Source: Planctomycetota bacterium
GTDB lineage: Bacteria; Planctomycetota; UBA1135; JADKAF01
NCBI GenBank assembly: GCA_016719295.1
Contig: JADKAF010000001.1
Span: forward strand, 1,178,001-1,242,000
DNA length: 64,000 bases
Reading direction: 5' to 3'
Shown: positions 33,923-41,861 of the stretch, piece by piece
How the letters are laid out: each line of letters opens with the position of its first letter
How positions within the stretch are numbered: position 1 is the first letter of the stretch
The notes under the pieces: model-generated
What the model saw: only the letters and a program-made list of their open reading frames with translations
What the model was told of the DNA's origin: nothing
Database searches by the model: none
Program-made: the position numbers and the translations under genes

Positions 33923-36235
33923 TCATTGGAACGAGACGTCGAGCCCCTTCGTAACGGCGCCGCTGGTCCCGAGGATGAGGACCTGCGCGTAGGCGTGACG
34001 CCCGCGCACCGACGGGCCACCCGGAAGCGGGGACGCGATGCGGAACGTGCCCGTGCCGCTCGTCACGGCCGAAACCTGGACCTCAAGCGTCGTCTCGAGA
34101 CCGCAGCTGGCGCCGAGGAAAGGCAGCGGGAAGGGCAGCGGGACGATGCCCGGAACGAGGTCGCGCTGGAAGAGCCCGATCACCATCAGCGCCGGACGGC
34201 CGGCCTCGGCGTTGCTGAGCTCGAGAGCGAAGTTCGGGTTGGGCACGAAGGGCGCCGTGTTCGAGCTGAGTCTCGGCGCTCCGGCAGGCCCCGCGCAATC
34301 GGCTCCGTACGGAGTCGCGGTCGGGGCCTCGGCGGCACCGGCAGCCAAGATCTCCGCCGTCGTGAGGGCTCGACCATACAGGCGGAAGTCGTCCATCTCG
34401 AAGAAGGCCGTGTAGGTGCCGGCGGTGGTTCCGGCGCGCGAGCCGATGAGGAAGCTCGTGCCCTCCAGGATGCGATTCGTCCCCGGCGTGAACTGCGTCG
34501 GGCCGGTATCGGGCACGCCGTCCGCGTACCAGCTCGCCACGCCGTTGGCGTCATCGACGACGAGCGCGACGTGCACCCACGCTCCGCCCAGGTTGGTGAT
34601 GAGGTCCTGGCCGCCCTGCACGTCGCCGAACGGCGAGCCCTCGAGCAGCATGCTGTTGCCCGCGACGCTTCCGATGTGAGCGCCGAAGAGACCGACGCCC
34701 GCGACGCCCGACCCGAACGCGTAGGTGCGGATCGACGCAGGATCCGCGCCCGGCGCGAGGCGCTGCCACCACATCACGGTGTAGGAGCCCTCGAGATCCG
34801 TGGGCCAGCCCGTGCTCAGCACCGGGCCGTTCGCGCGGAAGGGCATGAGCTTCACGCAGCCCGCGCCAGCCTCGTTCCCTTTGAAGCGCGCACGCCCCGG
34901 ATCCGCTTGCCAACCGGACATCGACCACGTGCCGGAGCTGGGAGCGATCGGCGTGGAGGCCGCATTCGCCGACACGTTGCCCCGCGACTCGTTCATCGAG
35001 AAGTGCAGGATCTCGGCGGAGCGGGTGTTGTTGGTGGGCGCGGTGACGACGATGTGCGCGTTCTTCGTGACCGAGCCGGTGCCTCCGACGTTCGTCGCGC
35101 GCAGGGTCACGTTGAACGCGCCCGGCGTGCCGTACACGAAGCTCGGGTTCTGCACCGTGGAGTCGACGACGTTGTCGCCGTCGAAGTCCCAGGCCCAGGA
35201 GGTCGGGTTGTTCGAAGAGTTGTCGCGGAAGCTCACCGCGAACGGCGTCGCGCCGCGGTTCCCGCTCGTGCCGAACGAGGCGACCGGGATCGGGTCGACG
35301 ACGATGTAGCCGGACTTCGTGCGCTGGGCTTGCCCCAGGCCGGACTCAGTCACGGTCAAGCTCACGTTGTAGCTGCCCGGGACGCTGTAGATGAAGCTCG
35401 GGTTCTGCTGGTTCGAGTCGATGACGCTGTCGCCGTTGAAGTCCCACGCCCACGCCGAGATGGCGAAGCCCGAGGTCGCGGAGCGATCGGTGAACTGCAC
35501 GTTCAACGGCGAAGCCCCGATGGTCGGCGTCGCGCTGAAGTCGGCGATGAGCCCGTTGGCCGGCAGGAACTCGATCTCGAGGATCGGGGCCGTCTCAGCG
35601 CTCGACACGTTCCAGGTCGTGGAGGTCGCGGAGGAGTTGCGGCCGTAACGCGTGGCGCGGATCCCGCCACCCGAGTGCGCGTCCATCGTCCAGAGGACCT
35701 GCGTCGGCGCGGTGGGAATGCGCACCTGCACGAAGAAGTCGCGCCCCTGGCTCGGGTCGTAGACGAAGCCGCCGGCGAGGTTCGAGAACGAGAGGTCGAA
35801 CTGATTCGGCGAAGCGCCGCCAGCGCCCCCGGGGACGGCGACCGGACCGTTGAAGAAGGTGATCTCGTCGCCGGAGAAGTTGTTCGCGTACGCGGGGTCG
35901 TAGGTGCCGTTCGCCCAGTCGTTGCGCGAGGAGCCCATCACGATCTCCACCGCCGGGAAGTTGCCGCCGGGATACGTGCCCGTGATCGTGCGGTCGGGCC
36001 GCCAGGACACCTTGGTGATGCGAAGGGGCTGCTGGTAGAGGAAGTTCGTCGTGTCGTAGACGAAGTGCCACATGGGGGTCGTAGCGACGCCCCAAGGGTT
36101 CTGGAAGGCCGTGTTGCCTTCGCGCGCTTCGAAGTTGATGGGCAGCGTCTGGCGCAGGACCGCCTGCGCCGGCAGGGCGGAGGCGCAGCCGAGGAGCGCG
36201 CCGATCGCACCCAAGGCGATGCGTAGGTTCGTCAT
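33923..36235 (-). CDS. Secreted PKD/LamG surface protein
   Basis: The protein has 770 residues with a signal peptide (LRIALGAIGALLGCASALPAQ). An N-terminal beta-rich domain (about 30-215) is followed by two PKD domains (about 220-310 and 315-395, each with WAWDFNGD or WAWDFDGD and NPSFxYxxPG). A concanavalin/LamG-like domain follows (about 400-640; SYTVMWWQRL, WVHVALVVDD, FEMDDFRLYGRALT), then a C-terminal beta domain of about 120 residues starting YGADCAG with a second Cys (GASCG). That C-terminal type recurs in secreted proteins of deep planctomycete lineages and may be a sorting or anchoring module; this is inference. It is probably a cell-surface adhesin or glycan binder. A terminator hairpin follows it. 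Confidence 0.8.
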   Translation of the reverse strand: MTNLRIALGAIGALLGCASALPAQAVLRQTLPINFEAREGNTAFQNPWGVATTPMWHFVYDTTNFLYQQPLRITKVSWRPDRTITGTYPGGNFPAVEIVMGSSRNDWANGTYDPAYANNFSGDEITFFNGPVAVPGGAGGASPNQFDLSFSNLAGGFVYDPSQGRDFFVQVRIPTAPTQVLWTMDAHSGGGIRATRYGRNSSATSTTWNVSSAETAPILEIEFLPANGLIADFSATPTIGASPLNVQFTDRSATSGFAISAWAWDFNGDSVIDSNQQNPSFIYSVPGSYNVSLTVTESGLGQAQRTKSGYIVVDPIPVASFGTSGNRGATPFAVSFRDNSSNNPTSWAWDFDGDNVVDSTVQNPSFVYGTPGAFNVTLRATNVGGTGSVTKNAHIVVTAPTNNTRSAEILHFSMNESRGNVSANAASTPIAPSSGTWSMSGWQADPGRARFKGNEAGAGCVKLMPFRANGPVLSTGWPTDLEGSYTVMWWQRLAPGADPASIRTYAFGSGVAGVGLFGAHIGSVAGNSMLLEGSPFGDVQGGQDLITNLGGAWVHVALVVDDANGVASWYADGVPDTGPTQFTPGTNRILEGTSFLIGSRAGTTAGTYTAFFEMDDFRLYGRALTTAEILAAGAAEAPTATPYGADCAGPAGAPRLSSNTAPFVPNPNFALELSNAEAGRPALMVIGLFQRDLVPGIVPLPFPLPFLGASCGLETTLEVQVSAVTSGTGTFRIASPLPGGPSVRGRHAYAQVLILGTSGAVTKGLDVSFQ

Positions 36236-36258
36236 GGGGACTTCATCCGATGGAGAAG

Positions 36259-36288
36259 GTCGGAGGCGCGAGGGGGGCGCCTTCCGAC
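36259..36288 (-). terminator. Hairpin in the 5' leader of the PKD/LamG gene
   Basis: GTCGGAGGCGC and GCGCCTTCCGAC pair with one bulged base around a G-rich loop, 24 nt before the PKD/LamG start. It could terminate read-through from the cytochrome gene upstream or act in the leader. There is no T-tract. Confidence 0.25.
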
Positions 36289-36370
36289 AGGGAACGGGCG
36301 GGCCGGGACCGGGCCCGTGGAACCAACATAGCGCTGGCCCCCCGCGCCGGATACGGGGAGATGCCGCGGC

Positions 36371-37201
36371 TCAGGCCGGCGGGTCCTGCCGCGCTCCGCG
36401 CAGATACGGGGAGACCCACATCTCGAGCACCATCGCCAGCATGGCGAGTCCCAGGCAGCCGCCGAAGGTCGCGCCGCCACCCACCACGAGCCAGAGGTAG
36501 ACCGGGTCGAGGCGCGCGAGCCACATGCCGGCGAAGTCGCACGCGAGCCCCAGCAGCCCCAGCGCGAACAGACCGTGGCGCACGATGCGCGGCCAGCCGG
36601 TGAGCAGCAGGAGCCCGAAGACCAGCAGCGCGAAGGTCGGGATCGAGAGGAAGTGCGTGTGCGAGGAGACGGTGAGGATCTCCGGGCTGATCGGATCGAG
36701 CTTCTTCGCGTACGCGAGCTTCGAGAGGGAGGCCCAGTCGCCGAGCGGCACGCGCTTCGAGATATCCCCACCTTCCTTCGCGCCGACCGCGTGGCAGCGC
36801 CCGCAGCGGTCCTGCACGATCTCGGCCGGGATCGGCTGATCCTCCGGAACATCCTCGGGATCGAAGCCGGCGTAGATCGGGTCCTTCGTCCCTCCGCCCT
36901 TCGGCGGCTCCGCGCGGAGCCAGCGCACCCAGGTCTCGTACTCCTTCTCGCTCGCGAGGTAGCCGCGATGCGCGGAGTCCTCCATCACGGACAGCAGCGG
37001 CGCCGGCTTGTCGACCCCGTGATAGGTCGCCTCGAGGTCGATCCACGAGAACTCGGGATCGTCGTCCTTCTGCGCGACGTGGTGCGCGAGATAGCGCAGG
37101 CCCATGAAGTAGCCCGCGGCGATCATCGCGAGGAAGAGCGAGAGCCCGAGGCGCACGCCGAAGCCGAGCTGGCCGAGGCGCAGGTGGGAGAGTTCGATCA
37201 C
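36371..37201 (-). CDS. Membrane-anchored c-type cytochrome, uncharacterised
   Basis: The protein has 276 residues. A helix near residues 15-35 is followed by a periplasmic domain carrying one heme c site C133-x2-C136-H137 (CGRCH) and then four transmembrane helices. The combination of a single heme c with a C-terminal four-helix domain is not one I can name; a quinol or electron-transfer partner of a membrane dehydrogenase is plausible. GTG 37201 was chosen; the upstream in-frame start at 37252 would overlap the oxidoreductase gene by 35 nt. It follows that oxidoreductase by 16 nt, so they are probably co-transcribed. Confidence 0.65.
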   Translation of the reverse strand: MIELSHLRLGQLGFGVRLGLSLFLAMIAAGYFMGLRYLAHHVAQKDDDPEFSWIDLEATYHGVDKPAPLLSVMEDSAHRGYLASEKEYETWVRWLRAEPPKGGGTKDPIYAGFDPEDVPEDQPIPAEIVQDRCGRCHAVGAKEGGDISKRVPLGDWASLSKLAYAKKLDPISPEILTVSSHTHFLSIPTFALLVFGLLLLTGWPRIVRHGLFALGLLGLACDFAGMWLARLDPVYLWLVVGGGATFGGCLGLAMLAMVLEMWVSPYLRGARQDPPA

Positions 37202-37217
37202 GTGGCGGCCCTCGGGC

Positions 37218-38453
37218 TCAGAGCTGATACAGCGCGGCGGGGATCTCGACACGCGCGCCGGTGCGGATCGCCTCGGCGGCCTTCGCGGCGAGCATCACGG
37301 TGATGTAGCCGCTCAGCGCATCGCAGGCGGCGGGCTTGCTCTCGCGGATCGAAGCGAGGAACGACTCGAGGGCATAGCGCAGCGGATCGTGAGGCAGCCC
37401 GATCCCCTCCTTCAGCTTGCCCTGGCTCGCGAGCTTCGTCGCATCCGCGATCAGCGTGATGCCCTGCTCCTGGTGGAAGCTCTCGCGCGACGCGTAGACC
37501 TCCCAGCCCTGCACGTCGGCGTCGGCCTCCTTGAAGAGCCAGCCGAAGCGCTGCGCCATCTTGATCGTGCCCATCGTGCCCGCGAACTGCTCGTAGGCCT
37601 TCTCGTAGGAGTTCGCGAGCGTCGCCTCGTAGCTCAAGCGGATCCCCTTCTCGAGCTCGAAGGTGCAGAGCTCGGTGTCCGGCATCTCGCGGCCGTCGGC
37701 GTGCAGCGCGATGGCGCCGCTGCCGCTCACCGCCGTCGGGCGGAGCTCGGTGAACCAGAGGAACGCATCGAGCTGGTGGCTGCCGAGCTCGCCGACCAAG
37801 CCCAGGGAGGTGTCGCGGTAGAGCCGCCAGTTCACCGCGCGATCGTCGAAGCCCTCGCGGCTCGGCAGGCGCAGCGAGTTCTTCTCGTGATGCTGGAGGC
37901 GCGCCGCGATGAGGTCCTTCACCGAGCCCGAGCGGTAGAAGGAGCGCGCGAGGTCGTACACGGGATTCGTGCGCGCGGTGTGGCCGACCTGGAACACCGT
38001 CTTCGAGGCACGCGAAGCGAGCACCAAGGCCTTCGCGTCGTCGATCGAGCCCGCGACCGGCGCCTCGCAGAACACGTGCTTGCCCGCGGCGATCAGCTTC
38101 TCCGCGATCGCTCGATGCGTCGGCGTCGGCGTGGCGACGACCCACGCCGAGATGCTCGGCTGGCCCGCGAGCGCTTCGTCGAGCTTCTCGTACGCCTGCG
38201 CACCGCCGGCGAGGCGTCCGCCGCGGCGCAGCGCCGCGCCGTACACGTCGACCAACGCCTTCACCTGGACCTCGGGCAAGGAACCGAGCTCGTTCAGGAT
38301 CTCGCGACCGCGCTTGCCGATGCCGATGACGCCGACCTCGATCGGGGCCGCACCGCTCGGCGTGTGCGTCGAGCTCGCGAGAGCTTCAGGAACGAAAGCG
38401 AAGGCGGCGGCGAGGCCTGAACTCTGCTGCAGGAAAGCGCGTCGATCGTTCAT
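37218..38453 (-). CDS. Gfo/Idh/MocA-family oxidoreductase with Tat-like leader
   Basis: The protein has 411 residues. A twin-Arg leader (NDRRAFLQQSSGLAAAFAF) is followed by a Rossmann NAD(P) domain (GVIGIGKRGREIL) and the EAP variant of the EKP motif (VFCEAPVAGS), then a GFO_IDH_MocA C-terminal alpha/beta domain (GELGSHQLDAFLWF). Family members oxidise or isomerise sugars with a bound nicotinamide cofactor. The Lys of EKP, the usual catalytic residue, is replaced by Ala here, so activity may differ. It is a neighbour of ApbE and a second Gfo/Idh protein on the same strand. Confidence 0.85.
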   Translation of the reverse strand: MNDRRAFLQQSSGLAAAFAFVPEALASSTHTPSGAAPIEVGVIGIGKRGREILNELGSLPEVQVKALVDVYGAALRRGGRLAGGAQAYEKLDEALAGQPSISAWVVATPTPTHRAIAEKLIAAGKHVFCEAPVAGSIDDAKALVLASRASKTVFQVGHTARTNPVYDLARSFYRSGSVKDLIAARLQHHEKNSLRLPSREGFDDRAVNWRLYRDTSLGLVGELGSHQLDAFLWFTELRPTAVSGSGAIALHADGREMPDTELCTFELEKGIRLSYEATLANSYEKAYEQFAGTMGTIKMAQRFGWLFKEADADVQGWEVYASRESFHQEQGITLIADATKLASQGKLKEGIGLPHDPLRYALESFLASIRESKPAACDALSGYITVMLAAKAAEAIRTGARVEIPAALYQL

Positions 38454-38472
38454 GGACGGCGGTCGTCGAGGC

Positions 38473-39393
38473 TCAAGGGAAGACGAAGTGCTCCGCGCGC
38501 GGACCGCGGCGAAGCGGCTGCGCGCCCGAGTGCGGCAGCCAGAGACAGCTGGGCTCCTCGCCATGCCACGGCGCGAGCGGGGCGGCGATGCTATCCGCGT
38601 CGGCAGGCTTTGCCCACGCGCGAGACGCGCGCACGAGCAGCGCCGTCGACCATGCATCGGCGATCGCGGCGGAAGGATGCAGCGCGCACGCGAGCGGCGT
38701 CTCGGCGGAGCGGCCGTCGCGCGGATCGAGCACGTGGCCGTGGCCCGCGGCGTCGCGTCGCCCGTGCGGAGCGGAGACGCCGAGCGCGAGATCGCGGAGC
38801 TCGACGCGCGCGAGCGGCGCCGCCTCCGAGCCAAGCGTCGGATCGCGCAGCGCGATGGCCCAGCCGGCGCAGCCCGGCGGAGCGCCGAGAGCCACGATCG
38901 AGCTCGTGCCGCCGTGCAGCAGCGCGCGCGTGATCCCCGCCTCCTGCAGCGCCGCGGCGGCATGATCGAGGGCCCAGCCCTTGGCCACGGCGCCGAAGTC
39001 GAGCGCCGGCAGCGCCGCGCGGCAGCGCGCGCGGCGCGAGCCGAGATCCAAGTCCCATGCGGCGAGCCCCGCGGGGAGCCCGGGATCGAAGGCGCCGTCG
39101 CTGGCGCGGCAAAGCTCGCGGCAGAGCGCGAAGAGCGCCGCGAAGTCGGCGCCGAGCGCCGTGCCGCCCTGCTGCGTCGCTTCGCGTACGACACGCGTGC
39201 GCTCGCTGTCGCGGCGGAACGCGCTGTAGCGGAGCTCGCACGCGCGGATCTCGTCCAGCGCTTGCTCCCCCGCCGCGCGTAGCTCGGCGCTCGGACGTGA
39301 GCCGTCGTCGACGAGCACGAGCTCGAAGCGCGTGCCCATCGCCTCCATCGCGAGCTTCAAGGGAACGCCCCGGTCCTCGAGCGAGGTGCTCAT
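38473..39393 (-). CDS. apbE: FAD:protein FMN transferase ApbE
   Basis: The protein has 306 residues. ApbE motifs are MEAMGTRFEL near residue 16, LDFGAVAKGWALD (FAD-binding), RALLHGGTSSIVALG, HVLDPRDGR and ADAWSTALLV. The enzyme attaches FMN covalently to Ser/Thr of flavoproteins such as NQR/RNF subunits and others, usually in the periplasm. No signal peptide is obvious from ATG 39393, so it may be cytoplasmic or have an unusual leader. It lies between the two Gfo/Idh genes with 20-30 nt gaps, as in a single operon. No obvious FMN-accepting target gene is present in this window. Confidence 0.9.
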   Translation of the reverse strand: MSTSLEDRGVPLKLAMEAMGTRFELVLVDDGSRPSAELRAAGEQALDEIRACELRYSAFRRDSERTRVVREATQQGGTALGADFAALFALCRELCRASDGAFDPGLPAGLAAWDLDLGSRRARCRAALPALDFGAVAKGWALDHAAAALQEAGITRALLHGGTSSIVALGAPPGCAGWAIALRDPTLGSEAAPLARVELRDLALGVSAPHGRRDAAGHGHVLDPRDGRSAETPLACALHPSAAIADAWSTALLVRASRAWAKPADADSIAAPLAPWHGEEPSCLWLPHSGAQPLRRGPRAEHFVFP

Positions 39394-39421
39394 GGCCGGG
39401 GCGCTCGCCGACGACAGCCGC

Positions 39422-40705
39422 TCAACGCGCGGAGAACTTGCGCGTCTGCGGATCGTAGTCGTAGGTCTTGCCTTCCCACATCGAGCGCGCGGCGAGGTCG
39501 ACGATGACCATGATCTGCACGCCGAGCTCGACCGGGCTCTTCGGCGTGCGGCGCTCGCGCACGCAGCCCAAGAAGTCGAGGCGCAGATCGTCGTGCGTGG
39601 CCCCCGGCATCTTGTCGGTGGTCTCGTCCATCTCATCGGCGTACGGCTGCTCGGGCGTCACGCGCACGTTGTTGCCGCTGAGCTCGATGACGCCCTTGTT
39701 GCCGCGCACCATCGGCGCGGGCGTGCGGGCGTTGTTCGTGGCGCCCCAGACGACCATCGTGTGCTCCTTCTCGAACTGGATCGTCAGGTTCACCTGGTCG
39801 TGGTTCTCCATGTCCTTGTCGACGTAGTGACCGCCGATACCGCTCACGCGGGTCGCCCAGCCCATGCCGAGCGCGTGGACGAGCGGGGTCATCATGTGGA
39901 CCAGGAGGTCGCCGACGATGCCGGTCGAGTACTTGCGATAGCGGCGCCAGCGGTGGAAGACCTTGGTGTCGAACGGCGCCTCGCCGAGCGGGCCGCACCA
40001 GCGCGCCCAGTCGAGCATCTCGCCCGGCTTCACGCGCTCGTCGATGCCGTAGTAGTTCCACTCACCCGCCGGCGTATTGCGGCAGTAGCCGGTGATGCTG
40101 GAGACCGCCTTGCCGATCGCACCCGAGGCGATGAGCTCCTTCGTCCGCAGGTACTTGGGCTCCATCACATACTGGGTGCCGACCTCGACGATGCGATCGG
40201 AGGCCTTGGCGATGTCCCAGAGCTGCAGGGCCTGCGGCAGGTCGAGCGTCATCGGCTTCTCGACGTAGACGTCCTTGCCTGCCTTGATGGCGTCGATGGA
40301 CATCTGGGCGTGCCAGTGCTCGGGGCTCGCGATCCAGACGGCGTCGATGTCCTTGCGCGCGAGGAGCTCGGTGTAGTCGCGGTAAGCGTGGACCTCTCCG
40401 CCCTGGGCGGCCTGCGCCTTGCCCTGCGCGGCGTCGAGGCGGGTCTTGCAGACGTCGGAGAGGGCGATGACGCGCAGGTTCTCCTTCTTGGCCTGATGGA
40501 GGTTGATCAGCGCCTCCATGTGGCCGGAGCCCATGCCGCCGACCCCGATCACGCCGACGCCCAGCGTCTCGTTCGCGCTGCGCGAGACGGGCGCCGCGGA
40601 CGCCAGCGGGGTTGCGATCGAGATGCCGAGGGGTGCGCTCACCGCGGCAGCGCCGGCGTGGCGCAGGAAGTCGCGGCGAGGATACGCGGGACGGAGATCG
40701 CTCAT
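39422..40705 (-). CDS. Gfo/Idh/MocA-family oxidoreductase with Tat signal
   Basis: The protein has 427 residues. The Tat signal RRDFLRHAGAAAV is followed by the Rossmann motif GVIGVGGMGSGHM, the complete EKP motif (VYVEKPMTL), and a C-terminal domain with YNYYG-like, CGPLGEAPFD and GIVGDLLVHMMTP segments. The last group is common in planctomycete and Bacteroidota exported Gfo/Idh proteins. It is probably a periplasmic sugar dehydrogenase or glycosidase-like enzyme (compare the NAD-dependent GH109 family); substrate unknown. It is the first gene of the minus-strand run with ApbE, the second oxidoreductase and the cytochrome. Confidence 0.9.
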   Translation of the reverse strand: MSDLRPAYPRRDFLRHAGAAAVSAPLGISIATPLASAAPVSRSANETLGVGVIGVGGMGSGHMEALINLHQAKKENLRVIALSDVCKTRLDAAQGKAQAAQGGEVHAYRDYTELLARKDIDAVWIASPEHWHAQMSIDAIKAGKDVYVEKPMTLDLPQALQLWDIAKASDRIVEVGTQYVMEPKYLRTKELIASGAIGKAVSSITGYCRNTPAGEWNYYGIDERVKPGEMLDWARWCGPLGEAPFDTKVFHRWRRYRKYSTGIVGDLLVHMMTPLVHALGMGWATRVSGIGGHYVDKDMENHDQVNLTIQFEKEHTMVVWGATNNARTPAPMVRGNKGVIELSGNNVRVTPEQPYADEMDETTDKMPGATHDDLRLDFLGCVRERRTPKSPVELGVQIMVIVDLAARSMWEGKTYDYDPQTRKFSAR

Positions 40706-40758
40706 GGATTCGGCTGCTCCGGTGGACAGGGCGCGCCGCGCTCGGAGAGCGGCGCGCG

Positions 40759-40800
40759 CAGGACAGGGTTCGCAGGACAGAGTTCGCAGAACAGAGTTCG
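40759..40800. repeat. Three 14-nt tandem repeats upstream of the oxidoreductase
   Basis: CAGGACAGGGTTCG (40759-40772), CAGGACAGAGTTCG (40773-40786) and CAGAACAGAGTTCG (40787-40800) form a perfect period-14 array with two substitutions. It is in the 227-nt gap upstream of the gene starting at 40705, so it could hold a regulatory site or be a slippage-prone locus. Confidence 0.85.
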
Positions 40801-40932
40801 GAAGAGCGCGATCCTAGGCAGCTCGGCGTCGCCAGGGAAGCGCGGAGCGCCGCGAGCGGGTGAAGCGCGCCGCAAGCACGCCGCGAGAGCGGATCTTTGC
40901 GCCGCGCCGCGGCGCCGTCGGTACCGCGCCGC

Positions 40933-41796
40933 TCACGGCCGACGCAGCACCACGCTGCGACCACAGCGCGGGCACTCGACCTCGACCTCGGCTTCGTTGC
41001 CGAAGACGGCGGCGACGTTGTCGCCGGCGGCGGAGAGCACCACCTTCCGGATCCGCTCGGAGCTGCAGCCGCAGCGATACTGCAGGAGCTGCGGATCGTG
41101 GATCGGGCGGCGCGTCGGCAGATGGTCCTCGGGGATCAAGTGCCCCTCGGGGATGCCGTCGAGCGCGCGGAGCCACGCCAGGTCGTGGTCGGCGACCGCG
41201 ACGAGGAGCTGCGCGATCTCCTCGCGGGGGTCGTAGAAGAGCCTGCCGGGGTTCTGCTGCGAGCGCGCGAAGAACTCGGCCACCAGCCCCACGGCCGTCG
41301 TTCCGCTGGGATCGATCGTGCTCTGCTGCACCGGGGCACCGCGCCGGCGTAGCTGCGCATGGAAGAGCGGGTGCTCCGGCCCCCCGCTCGACGCGTACGG
41401 GCTCCAGCGCGCGACGCAGCTCCGCTCCCCCGCGTCGGCGGCCACGAAGATGCGGTAGCGCAGCTCCGGGAGCGCGAAGGTCCACGCCACCATGCTGTCG
41501 TTCGGCTGGAAGGTGACCCAGGTGCAGACCGCCGCGAGCAGACCTTGCAGGAGCTCGAGCGCGGGTCCATCGGGGCGCGGCAGGTCGTTGTCCCGCACCC
41601 AAGCGTCGAAGCCCTCGAAGAGCGGACGCCCGTAGAGCTCCATCAGGAGGAACTCGGCGCCCGGGAGATAGGAGCGCTTGACGATGACGGAGTGCGGAGG
41701 GAACTCGAAGCTCTGTTCCAAGGGGCTTCTCGCGCGAGGTCGGCGGCGCAAGCTACCACGGCGCGCGCCTCCGGACATCGCCAGGGGCGCGTTCAT
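40933..41796 (-). CDS. Divergent Hsp33-type redox chaperone
   Basis: The protein has 287 residues. The C-terminus carries the Hsp33 zinc switch: C242-x-C244 (RCGCS) and C275-x2-C278 (CPRC), 30 residues apart, with the intervening RIRKVVLSAAGDN matching the redox-switch linker. The N-terminal domain is only distantly like HslO. Hsp33 is a holdase activated by oxidation that prevents aggregation under peroxide or bleach stress. ATG 41796 is divergent from the aminotransferase 65 nt away. Length is normal for the family (about 290). Family assignment rests on the zinc motif and overall length. Confidence 0.72.
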   Translation of the reverse strand: MNAPLAMSGGARRGSLRRRPRARSPLEQSFEFPPHSVIVKRSYLPGAEFLLMELYGRPLFEGFDAWVRDNDLPRPDGPALELLQGLLAAVCTWVTFQPNDSMVAWTFALPELRYRIFVAADAGERSCVARWSPYASSGGPEHPLFHAQLRRRGAPVQQSTIDPSGTTAVGLVAEFFARSQQNPGRLFYDPREEIAQLLVAVADHDLAWLRALDGIPEGHLIPEDHLPTRRPIHDPQLLQYRCGCSSERIRKVVLSAAGDNVAAVFGNEAEVEVECPRCGRSVVLRRP

Positions 41797-41861
41797 GGCT
41801 ACAATCCCCGCCTCGCGACGCCGTTCCGCGCCGCCCCCGCATTCGCCGCCCCGGACCCTCC

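Noticed and set aside
31640..33992. Open plus-strand frame opposite the tricorn protease
   Set aside because: Charge-rich shadow frame; the minus strand has propeller and S41 motifs with all catalytic residues.
40759..40800. Tandem repeats considered as a CRISPR fragment
   Set aside because: Units of 14 nt with no spacers and no cas genes; not a CRISPR array.
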